From: Castellaniella sp034674885
GTDB lineage: Bacteria; Pseudomonadota; Gammaproteobacteria; Burkholderiales; Burkholderiaceae_B
Assembly: GCF_034674885.1 (NCBI RefSeq)
Contig: NZ_JAUCDS010000039.1
Span: 1-20,479, forward strand
DNA length: 20,479 nucleotides
Direction of reading: 5' to 3'
Under the pieces are notes generated by a model, which worked only from the letters and a program-made list of their open reading frames with translations, had not been told where the DNA came from and did not search any database. Positions 14,786 to 20,479 of the stretch are shown one piece after another; within the stretch, counting starts at the first letter, position 1, and each line of letters begins with the position of its first letter. Made by a program: the position numbers and the translations under genes.

Positions 14786-15190
14786 ATGGACACGGTCTTC
14801 ACGCGCATCCTGGCCGGGGACATCCCGGCCGCCATCGTGTATCGGGACGAACGGCTCTTCGCCTTCATGGACGCGGGCCAGCTCAATCCCGGACACGTGC
14901 TGGTGGCGCCCTGCCACCCGTATCCCACGCTGCTGGATATGGATCAGGACCTGGCCGCCGATCTGATGCGCCTGGCGTGGCGCGTGGCGCGGGCCGTCCA
15001 GGACGCCTTCCATCCCGAAGGCCTGACCCTGCTGCAGGCCAATCGTCCTGCAGGTTGGCAGACCGTGCCGCATGCCCATATCCATGTCCTGCCTCGCCAC
15101 GAAGACGACGGCGTGGGACTGGTCTGGCCGCGCAAGGATCCGGGCATCGACGTCCTGCGTGAATATGCAGCCCGCATCGTGCTGCATTGA
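14786..15190 (+). CDS. HIT family protein (histidine-triad nucleotide-binding)
   Basis: 134-residue HIT protein; the family hydrolyses or transfers nucleotidyl groups from dinucleoside polyphosphates or AMP-linked compounds. The histidine triad is VPHAHIHVLPR with His96, His98 and His100, the last expected to be the nucleophile; the N-terminus FTRILAGDIPAAIVYRDERLFAFMD and LNPGHVLVAP are typical Hint/HinT sequence. Length is normal (110-140). The frame is open from 14720, but ATG at 14786 is preferred because GAGG lies ahead and the family N-terminus begins there. It follows the DUF945 gene after 77 nt and is closed by a strong terminator, so it is the last gene of the fkpB-ispH operon or a monocistron. 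Physiological substrate unknown. Confidence 0.93.
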   Translation: MDTVFTRILAGDIPAAIVYRDERLFAFMDAGQLNPGHVLVAPCHPYPTLLDMDQDLAADLMRLAWRVARAVQDAFHPEGLTLLQANRPAGWQTVPHAHIHVLPRHEDDGVGLVWPRKDPGIDVLREYAARIVLH

Positions 15191-15244
15191 CGCCTGTTCC
15201 GGGCGCGCACCGCCGCAGCGGAAAAATCCTTGCAGCTTGAATCA

Positions 15245-15270
15245 AAGAGGCCTCGATGGCCTCTTTTTTT
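15245..15270 (+). terminator. Intrinsic terminator after the HIT gene
   Basis: AAGAGGCC (15245-15252), loop TCGAT, GGCCTCTT (15258-15265) running into seven T (15264-15270). A perfect 8-bp stem with a U-tract, 54 nt after the HIT stop. It closes the fkpB-to-HIT transcript and insulates the Liv-type operon. Confidence 0.95.
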
Positions 15271-15312
15271 GTCGCCGGGCCACTGAAATTTTGTGTGCAG
15301 TGCAATATTCAG

Positions 15313-15338
15313 GGGAAATCCTGGCCTGATGATTTCCC
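15313..15338. repeat. Inverted repeat GGGAAATC / GATTTCCC
   Basis: GGGAAATC (15313-15320) and GATTTCCC (15331-15338) are exact reverse complements around a 10-nt spacer. Centre-to-centre distance is 18 bp, a spacing that could suit a dimeric regulator; it could equally be a small RNA stem after the terminator. Confidence 0.5.
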
Positions 15339-15365
15339 TTAAGCATTAACCCTGATTTTTTGCAT

Positions 15366-15407
15366 TGCATCAATTTTGAAAACAACAGAAATGCGTGGTG
15401 CATCAAT
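15366..15407 (+). repeat. Direct repeat TGCATCAAT, two copies 33 bp apart
   Basis: TGCATCAAT occurs at 15366-15374 and 15399-15407, 33 bp start to start, close to three helical turns. It lies in the regulatory region of the Liv-type operon. Could be paired binding sites; short enough that chance is possible. Confidence 0.45.
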
Positions 15408-15476
15408 GGCTTGCCGATGCGCTTCAAGGATTGCGAATCCCCTGTCTTACTCGCCTGATTCATCATGTTCCTGTCT

Positions 15477-15507
15477 GTAAGAATCTGCGTAAGTTCTACG
15501 TAAGTTT
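15477..15507 (+). repeat. Three phased GTAAG repeats
   Basis: GTAAG occurs at 15477-15481, 15489-15493 and 15500-15504, spaced 12 and 11 bp; the last two extend to the identical 8-mer CGTAAGTT (15488-15495, 15499-15506). Spacing of about one helical turn puts all copies on one DNA face, typical of iterated regulator sites. Confidence 0.5.
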
Positions 15508-15628
15508 CAAATTTCTTAATAGCATCACGCAGAAATTGGGTCGTCCATTTCTCTGCTCAGCCACAAAAACAAAGCTGGATCATTCATAAAAATAATTCGC
15601 GGGTGATTGACTGACACGCAGTACACAG

Positions 15629-15649
15629 CCGGGCGCTTTTGGCGCCCGG
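15629..15649 (+). promoter_or_regulatory. GC-rich hairpin in the 5' leader of the binding-protein gene
   Basis: CCGGGCGC (15629-15636), loop TTTTG, GCGCCCGG (15642-15649): a perfect all-G/C 8-bp stem ending 13 nt before the AGGAGA ribosome site. No U-tract follows, so it is not an intrinsic terminator. A 5' hairpin here could stabilise the mRNA or affect ribosome access. Confidence 0.6.
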
Positions 15650-15675
15650 GGCCACTCAAATCAGGAGACAAAGCA

Positions 15676-17037
15676 ATGAATGAAAAGAAATCGTTGGGCC
15701 AAGCCATGCAGTCGCAGGTCAAACGCCGTTCCGTGCTGAAAGCTGGCGCGGCCGGGGTTGCCGGCAGCATGCTGCTGCCCGGTACCGCGCGCGTCGCGCT
15801 GGCTGAAGACAAGAAGCCCCTGGGCGCCTGGCCTGCGGGTGCCGAAGGCGATTCCGTGTTCGTTGGCCTGACGGTTGACCTGACCGGCCCCTATTCGGCC
15901 CAGGGCGCGGAACAGAAAAACGGCTATGAGCTGGCTGCCGAACAGATCAATGCCGGCGCTCCTCAGGTCCAGAAGATCTCCCCCCTGCTCAAAAAGGGCA
16001 TCCTGGGCAAGAAACTGGTGCTGGGCTCGGCCGATGCCGAAACCAAGCCCAATACCGGCGTGCAGGCGGCCACCCGCTTCATTCACGACAACAAGGCCAT
16101 GATGATCGCCGGCAGCACCAGCAGCGCGGTGGCCATCGCTTTGCAGAAGGTCTGCAACCGCGAACACACGCCGTACTTCACGGCCATCTCCGGTTCCAAT
16201 GAAACCACCGGTGTGGACTGCCAGCGCTACGGCTTTCGCCTGTGCTATTTCGCCTACATGGCCTGCAAGGCCATCGCCCCCGTGGTCGCCAAAGAACTGG
16301 GCAAGGACCGCAAGGCCGCCTACCTGACGCCTGACTACACCTACGGCCACACCACCACCCAGTCGATGAAGGAATTCACCGAGAAAGAAGGCTGGAAGAC
16401 CGTCACCAACCAGGTCCACCCGCTGGGCGCGAAGGACTACAGCTCCTACCTGATCAACATCGCCAATACCGACGCCAACGTGCTGGTGGTGGTGGCCTAT
16501 GGCGCGGACGCCGCCAACGCCATCAAGCAGGCCAAACAATTCGGTCTGCTCGACAAGATGAAGATCGTCATCCCCTACATGTCCGCCTACCTGGAAAAAG
16601 AAGTCGGCGCGGACGTCATGCAGGGCGTGTACGCGGCCCAGGGCTTCTGGTGGACCATGGAAGACCACAATCCCGTGGCCAAGGACTTCGTCGAAGCCTA
16701 CGAAAAGAAATTCGGCGGCAAGCCTCGGGATTCGGCCATGTACGCCTACCTGGCCCTGGTCCTGTGGGCCGATGCGGTGGAACGCGCCAAGAGCCTCTAT
16801 CCGATCGACGTCGTCAAGGCTCTCGAGGCCGGCGAACTGCGTGACAGCCCGGTGGGCAAGGTCACGTTCCGCGCCGAAGACCACCAGGGCATCGTCGACT
16901 TCCCGATCCTGCGCGGCAAGAAACCGGCCGACATGAAGAATCCGGACGACTTCTTCGAAATCGTCCAGGTCGTCAAGGGTCAGGACGTTCTTCCCAAGGT
17001 CGGCCTGCTGGGCTGCAAGATGGGCGATTACGTCTAA
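15676..17037 (+). CDS. Liv-type (HAAT) ABC importer substrate-binding protein, Tat-exported
   Basis: 453-residue periplasmic binding protein of the Leu/Ile/Val-binding fold. The N-terminus has a twin-arginine signal: VKRRSVLKAG (15-24), a hydrophobic stretch, and a probable cleavage site after ARVALA (residue 43), implying export in folded form. The mature protein begins its core with VFVGLTVDLTGPYSAQGAEQ (61-80), then GYELAAEQINAG, IAGSTSSAVAIAL (144-156), and TPDYTYGHTT (218-227) as interdomain strand. Length is somewhat above the usual 370-420. ATG 15676 is chosen for AGGAGA 7 nt ahead and correct signal placement; the frame is open from 15607. The ligand is unknown (branched-chain amino acid, amide or aromatic acid are all possible). 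First gene of the importer operon. Confidence 0.9.
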   Translation: MNEKKSLGQAMQSQVKRRSVLKAGAAGVAGSMLLPGTARVALAEDKKPLGAWPAGAEGDSVFVGLTVDLTGPYSAQGAEQKNGYELAAEQINAGAPQVQKISPLLKKGILGKKLVLGSADAETKPNTGVQAATRFIHDNKAMMIAGSTSSAVAIALQKVCNREHTPYFTAISGSNETTGVDCQRYGFRLCYFAYMACKAIAPVVAKELGKDRKAAYLTPDYTYGHTTTQSMKEFTEKEGWKTVTNQVHPLGAKDYSSYLINIANTDANVLVVVAYGADAANAIKQAKQFGLLDKMKIVIPYMSAYLEKEVGADVMQGVYAAQGFWWTMEDHNPVAKDFVEAYEKKFGGKPRDSAMYAYLALVLWADAVERAKSLYPIDVVKALEAGELRDSPVGKVTFRAEDHQGIVDFPILRGKKPADMKNPDDFFEIVQVVKGQDVLPKVGLLGCKMGDYV

Positions 17038-17049
17038 ACGCCGCTCTTG

Positions 17050-17078
17050 GGCCATGCTCCGGTATCCGGGGCATGGCC
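17050..17078 (+). promoter_or_regulatory. 13-bp intercistronic hairpin between binding protein and permease genes
   Basis: The arms 17050-17062 and 17066-17078 pair over 13 positions (twelve Watson-Crick pairs and one G-U wobble in RNA) around the loop TAT. It begins 12 nt after the binding-protein stop and ends 24 nt before the permease ribosome site. No U-tract follows. Position and strength fit a stabiliser of the upstream mRNA segment or a partial terminator giving more binding protein than membrane components. Confidence 0.75.
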
Positions 17079-17115
17079 GGAAGCGGCCTCCGGGGCTCTC
17101 ACAGGAGGCAACTCG

Positions 17116-17991
17116 ATGCCGAGCATGTCTTTGTTTCTCTCGCAGCTGTTCAACGGGCTGGCCACCGGCCTGTTGCTGGCGCTCATCAGTACCGGCTTGA
17201 CGATTATCTACGGCACGCTCGGTGTCATCAATTTTGCCCACGGCGCCTTGTTCGTCGTGGGGGGCTATGCCGGGTATACGGTCTATGGCCTGACGGATTC
17301 CTTCGTTCTGGCCGTGGCGGGCGGTTCCGCTGTCGCGCTGGCGTGCGGGCTGATCATGGAACGCGGCCTCATGCGCAAGTTCTACAGCCGTCCTCCCGAA
17401 GACCAGATCCTGGTCACGTTCGGCATCAGCATCGTGCTGGTGGAAATCGTGCGCGGCCTGTACGGCGGCGTCAGCCTGTCGGTGACGCCGCCCAGCTGGG
17501 GCATGGGCATTGCCCACATCGGTTCGCTGATCTACCCCATGTATCGCCTGGAAACCCTGGCGATCGCGGCAGTCACCTTGCTGCTGCTGTATTTCGTGCT
17601 GTATCGCACCAGCCTGGGGCTGATCGTGCGCGCCGGTATCGAAGACGCGCAGATGGTCAATGCCCTGGGCATCAACGTCAAACGCACCTTCCTGCTGGTC
17701 TTCGGGATCGGCGCCATGGCGGCGGGCTTTGCCGGGGTCATCAATTCCCCGATCGTGGCGCTGACGCCCGACATGGGCTTTCGCTACCTGGTGGAATCCT
17801 TCGTGGTGGTGGTGATCGGCGGGGTGGGCTCGTTCCCCGGGGCGGTGGTCGGCGGCATCATCGCCGGTGAAATCCTCAGCCTGACCGCCATGATCAATCC
17901 GCAGTATTCCGACGTCATGCTGTTCATCGCCATGGCGCTGGTGCTGATCTTCCGTCCTCAGGGACTCATGGGTCAGGAGGGTCGGGAATGA
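17116..17991 (+). CDS. livH: Liv-type ABC importer permease, LivH family
   Basis: 291-residue inner-membrane permease. The family signature IYGTLGVINFAHGALFVVGG (31-50) is intact, and the C-terminal FVVVVIGGVGSFPGAVVGG matches the conserved end of LivH. Eight or so hydrophobic segments are visible. Length is standard (285-310). The frame is open from 17047, but ATG 17116 is chosen for AGGAGG (17103-17108) at ideal spacing and because the membrane core begins at once. The stop overlaps the start of the fused permease-ATPase gene (ATGA). Works as a heterodimer with the LivM-like half of that protein. The symbol denotes family only; substrate is set by the binding protein. Confidence 0.92.
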   Translation: MPSMSLFLSQLFNGLATGLLLALISTGLTIIYGTLGVINFAHGALFVVGGYAGYTVYGLTDSFVLAVAGGSAVALACGLIMERGLMRKFYSRPPEDQILVTFGISIVLVEIVRGLYGGVSLSVTPPSWGMGIAHIGSLIYPMYRLETLAIAAVTLLLLYFVLYRTSLGLIVRAGIEDAQMVNALGINVKRTFLLVFGIGAMAAGFAGVINSPIVALTPDMGFRYLVESFVVVVIGGVGSFPGAVVGGIIAGEILSLTAMINPQYSDVMLFIAMALVLIFRPQGLMGQEGRE

Positions 17992-19880
17992 ATTCGGTTC
18001 GAACAAGTACAGCGGACGAAGTCGGCGCAGTGGCGCAACCCGCCGGCGCGGTCCGCACAGGAGATGGCATCATGCGCAGACAGTTGCCGGAAATGCTGGT
18101 GGGGCTGGGCCTGCTGGCCGCCCCGTTCATTCTGCCGGCGATCGGCATGAGCCCGGACCTGCTGACGCGGATCCTGATCTGGGGCCTGTTCGGCCTGGGC
18201 TTCGATCTGCTGTTCGGCTACACCGGCCTGCTGTCATTCGGCCAGGCGGCGTTCTACGGTACGGGCGGTTTCGTCACGGCCTATCTGCTGACCGATGGCA
18301 TCGTGCCCAACATGCTCGTTGCCCTGCTGATCGGCACGGTGATGGCTTCCGTGGCCGGCCTGGTCATCGGTTACCTGACCCTGCGCCGCACCGGCATCTA
18401 TTTCGCCATGAGCACGCTGGCCTTCGGCGAGATGTTCTACTTCCTGGAGAACTCCTCCTTCAAGGACTACACCGGGGGTGAGAACGGCATCGCCGGGGTG
18501 CCGCCGCCGGAACTGTCCCTGGGCTTCATCAACATCCACATTTCCAGCGGCTGGCCCATGTACTGGTTTGTGGCGGTGATCTTCTTCCTGGGCTACCTGA
18601 TCGCTCGGCGCATCGTGCGCTCGCCCTTTGGCGCCGTGCTGAAGGCCATCCAGGGCAATCCCAAGCGCGCCACGGCGCTGGGCCACTCGATCCAGTCCTA
18701 CAAGCTGATCGTCTTCGTGGTGGCTGCCGCCTACGGCGGGCTGGCCGGCGGGCTGCTGGGCATCTTCCAGTCCTATATGCCGCCCGATGCCTTCGCGCTG
18801 GACACTTCCGCGCAGCTGGTCATCCAGACCGTGATGGGCGGGGCGGGCACGCTGCTGGGGCCGCTGCTGGGCGCCACCATCTGGCTCTACCTGTACGAGG
18901 GCCTGCAGCAGGTTGGCAGCCTGGGACCCTACTGGAAGCTCATCCTGGGGATCGTATTCGTCGTGCTGGTCACCGTGTTCCGGCGGGGCGTGGCAGGTGG
19001 CATCATCGATTTCTTCCACCGCCGCCGTCAGGGCCTGCCCAGCGACGTGGACAGCGGCGCCAGCAATCGCGTGGCCGGCGCCCTGGACATCGTGCCGCCA
19101 CTGGCCAGCACCCGGCCCGGCGCCCCGGTGCTGGAAGCACGCGGCATCAGCAAACACTATGGCGGCCTGAAGGCCAACTCGGACATCGACTTCACCCTGC
19201 GTGATGGCGAACTGCACGGCGTGATCGGGCCCAATGGCGCGGGCAAATCCACGTTCTTCGCCATGCTGGCGGGCGAACTGCCCACCACGGCCGGCAAGGT
19301 CTTCTTCCGGGGCCAGGAAATCACCGGCATCGGCGTGACCTCGGTCTGCCAGCTGGGCATGAGCAAGTCCTATCAGATCAACCAGCTCTTCGAACACCTG
19401 ACGGTACGCCAGAACGTCATGATCCCGGTACTGGCCCGCCTGCGCGGCCGCTATCGCGCCGACCTGCTGGCCAATCTGCACTCGGACCGGCTCGACGCCC
19501 AGGTCAATGCCGCCATCGCCCTGGTCGACCTGACGCATCACGCGGACACGCGGGTATCGGACATGTCCTACGGCGAAAAACGGCGCCTGGAAATCGGCCT
19601 GGCGCTGGCCACCGGGGCCAACGTGCTGTTGTTCGACGAGCCGCTGGCAGGCCTCGGGCCCGAGGAACGCGTCCTGGTCGTGTCGCTGCTGAAGTCGATC
19701 CGCCAGGGCCGCAGCATGGTCATCGTCGAACACGACATGGACGCCATGTTCGAACTGGCCGAACGTATCACCGTGCTCTACGAAGGCCGCAAGCTGGCCG
19801 AAGGAACGCCGGACGAAATCCGCCATGACCCCTCGGTTCAGGCGGCTTATCTCGGAGGAATGGACGATGAGTCTGCTTGA
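17988..19880 (+). CDS. Fused Liv-type permease and ATPase (LivM-LivG fusion)
   Basis: 630-residue protein joining two importer subunits. Residues about 33-335 form the LivM-like membrane domain (GYTGLLSFGQAAFYGTGGF, 77-95, is the family signature; MGGAGTLLGPLLGA, 283-296, the conserved end). A linker of about 45 residues follows, then a LivG-like ATPase (381-625): Walker A GPNGAGKST (414-422), signature MSYGEKRRLEI (526-536, SYGE replacing LSGG as in LivG), Walker B VLLFDEP (546-552), switch His582. The frame is uninterrupted, so it is a true single-gene fusion. Start ATG 17988 overlaps the livH stop and has GGAGG ahead; ATG 18072 (Met29), also with a GAG-type site, would remove a non-conserved 28-residue N-terminus. 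The stop overlaps the next ATPase gene by 14 nt. Confidence 0.92.
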   Translation: MNSVRTSTADEVGAVAQPAGAVRTGDGIMRRQLPEMLVGLGLLAAPFILPAIGMSPDLLTRILIWGLFGLGFDLLFGYTGLLSFGQAAFYGTGGFVTAYLLTDGIVPNMLVALLIGTVMASVAGLVIGYLTLRRTGIYFAMSTLAFGEMFYFLENSSFKDYTGGENGIAGVPPPELSLGFINIHISSGWPMYWFVAVIFFLGYLIARRIVRSPFGAVLKAIQGNPKRATALGHSIQSYKLIVFVVAAAYGGLAGGLLGIFQSYMPPDAFALDTSAQLVIQTVMGGAGTLLGPLLGATIWLYLYEGLQQVGSLGPYWKLILGIVFVVLVTVFRRGVAGGIIDFFHRRRQGLPSDVDSGASNRVAGALDIVPPLASTRPGAPVLEARGISKHYGGLKANSDIDFTLRDGELHGVIGPNGAGKSTFFAMLAGELPTTAGKVFFRGQEITGIGVTSVCQLGMSKSYQINQLFEHLTVRQNVMIPVLARLRGRYRADLLANLHSDRLDAQVNAAIALVDLTHHADTRVSDMSYGEKRRLEIGLALATGANVLLFDEPLAGLGPEERVLVVSLLKSIRQGRSMVIVEHDMDAMFELAERITVLYEGRKLAEGTPDEIRHDPSVQAAYLGGMDDESA

Positions 19881-20479
19881 AGTCGACAAAATCAACAGCT
19901 ATTACGGGGATTCGCACATCCTGTTCGACGTCTCGATGCACATCGAGGAACACGAAGTCGTCGCGCTGCTGGGGCGTAACGGTGCCGGCAAGAGCACCAC
20001 GCTGAAATCCCTGATGGGCATGGTGGAAGTCAAATCTGGCGCCATCCGCCATCACGGAGTGGAAATCCAGCACCTGCCGCCCTATGGGCGGGCGGCGCTG
20101 GGCATCCAGCTGGTGCCGGAAGAACGGCGCGTGTTCGGGTCGATCTCGGTGCAGGAAAACCTGCAGCTGGCGGCCATGACGGCCGAGAAGCCGCGCTCGC
20201 TCGACGAGATCTACGCGACCTTCCCGCGCCTGGCCGAACGCAAGCGCAACCGCGGCAAGCAGCTCTCGGGCGGCGAACAGCAGATGCTGGCCATCGCCCG
20301 GGCGATGATCCGCAATGCCGACATCATTCTGCTGGACGAACCCTTCGAAGGCCTGGCACCGCTGATCGTGCGCGACCTGATGGGGGTCTGCCGCAAGCTG
20401 GCCGATGCCGGACAGACGATCGTGATCGTCGAACAGAACGTGCGGGCGGCGCTGTCGCTGGCCGACCGCGCCTATATCG
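19867..20479 (+). CDS. livF: Liv-type ABC importer ATPase, LivF family (C-terminus beyond window)
   Basis: An open frame from ATG 19867 to the window edge gives 204 residues of a LivF-like ATPase, which normally has about 235-240, so roughly the last 30 are missing. It begins MSLLEVDKINSYYGDSHILF; Walker A GRNGAGKST (36-44), LVPEERRVFGSISVQENL (82-99), signature LSGGEQQMLAIARAM (133-147), Walker B ILLDEPFEGLAP (154-165) and the VEQN switch segment (188-191, Gln in place of His, as usual for LivF). GGAGGA (19854-19859) precedes the start inside the end of the fusion gene; the 14-nt overlap implies coupled translation. It pairs with the fused ATPase domain to energise the importer. Confidence 0.94.
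   Translation, partial: MSLLEVDKINSYYGDSHILFDVSMHIEEHEVVALLGRNGAGKSTTLKSLMGMVEVKSGAIRHHGVEIQHLPPYGRAALGIQLVPEERRVFGSISVQENLQLAAMTAEKPRSLDEIYATFPRLAERKRNRGKQLSGGEQQMLAIARAMIRNADIILLDEPFEGLAPLIVRDLMGVCRKLADAGQTIVIVEQNVRAALSLADRAYI

Larger units (their letters stand above)
15271..15675 (+). promoter_or_regulatory. Upstream regulatory region of the Liv-type importer operon
   Basis: 405 nt without a supported gene, clearly more AT-rich than its surroundings. It contains an 8-bp inverted repeat, two sets of direct repeats and a GC hairpin just before the ribosome site (each listed separately). The best -10-like element is AATAAT (15591-15596), with no good -35 at 17 nt, which would suit an activator-dependent promoter. 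The ribosome site AGGAGA (15663-15668) precedes ATG 15676. Short frames here lack ribosome sites and family-like sequence. Confidence 0.45.

Noticed and set aside
15400..15425. Sigma54-type promoter around TGGCTTGCCGATGC
   Set aside because: The GG and GC elements are not 10 nt apart as required, and no other -24/-12 element fits.
15242..15466. 74-residue minus-strand open frame
   Set aside because: Its 3' end runs into the HIT-gene terminator and it has no ribosome site or family features.
15395..15589. 64-residue plus-strand open frame in the Liv-type regulatory region
   Set aside because: GTG start without ribosome site, no recognised motif, and it overlaps the direct repeats. A small peptide is not excluded but is unsupported.
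15661..18006. 781-residue minus-strand open frame
   Set aside because: It lies antisense to the binding-protein and LivH genes, is rich in His/Gln/Asp/Gly as expected for the reverse of GC-rich codons, has no recognisable domain, and crosses an intergenic region.
18234..19895. 553-residue minus-strand open frame
   Set aside because: Antisense shadow of the permease-ATPase fusion, whose membrane and ATPase motifs are unambiguous on the plus strand.
1..20479. Mobile element, prophage, CRISPR array, toxin-antitoxin or defence genes
   Set aside because: No transposase, integrase, spaced repeat array, or paired small toxin/antitoxin frames were recognised on either strand; all long real frames belong to common housekeeping or transport families.

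Overview
The window looks like chromosomal DNA from a GC-rich betaproteobacterium, most likely Burkholderiales and probably Alcaligenaceae (Bordetella/Achromobacter-like). This rests on protein character, codon use biased to G/C third positions, and the radC | fkpB-ispH arrangement; no 16S or database search was available. There are 18 supported protein genes (two cut by the window edges), no rRNA, tRNA or CRISPR array, and no transposase or integrase. Coding density is high and base usage is even, so it reads as ordinary core chromosome with transport-rich accessory segments.

Layout. (1) 1-385, minus: ribosomal proteins L28 and L33 (rpmB-rpmG) behind a good sigma70-like promoter. (2) 402-2948: a divergent pair, a Bcr/CflA-type drug exporter (minus) and a TTG-started cyclopropane fatty acid synthase (plus), followed by a perfect 22-bp-arm hairpin. 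(3) 3013-6439, plus: a roughly 250-nt leader, then a ProU/OpuA-type quaternary-amine importer in the order binding protein, permease, ATPase with a C-terminal CBS-like region. (4) 6480-9667, minus: a GT-C (ArnT/PMT-like) membrane glycosyltransferase followed by a MATE exporter. (5) 9696-10859, minus: zinc-independent L31 (rpmE2) with a textbook terminator, and radC upstream of it. (6) 10911-15270, plus: fkpB-ispH-HIBADH family dehydrogenase-DUF945 protein-HIT protein, tightly packed or overlapping for the first four, ending in a strong intrinsic terminator. (7) 15271-20479, plus: an AT-richer, repeat-containing 405-nt regulatory region and then a hydrophobic-amino-acid/amide (Liv-type) ABC importer: Tat-exported binding protein, permease, a fused permease-ATPase, and a second ATPase that runs off the end.

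How the genes work together. Two complete or near-complete ABC importers dominate: one for compatible solutes (osmoprotection, probably ionic-strength sensed through the CBS region) and one for amino acids or amides. The cfa gene next to the betaine importer suggests an envelope/osmotic stress theme, but that is inference. The most unusual things seen are non-coding: the long perfect hairpin after cfa, a hairpin in the leader and another between the first two genes of the Liv-type operon, and phased direct repeats upstream of it. I did not find a convincing wholly new system here.
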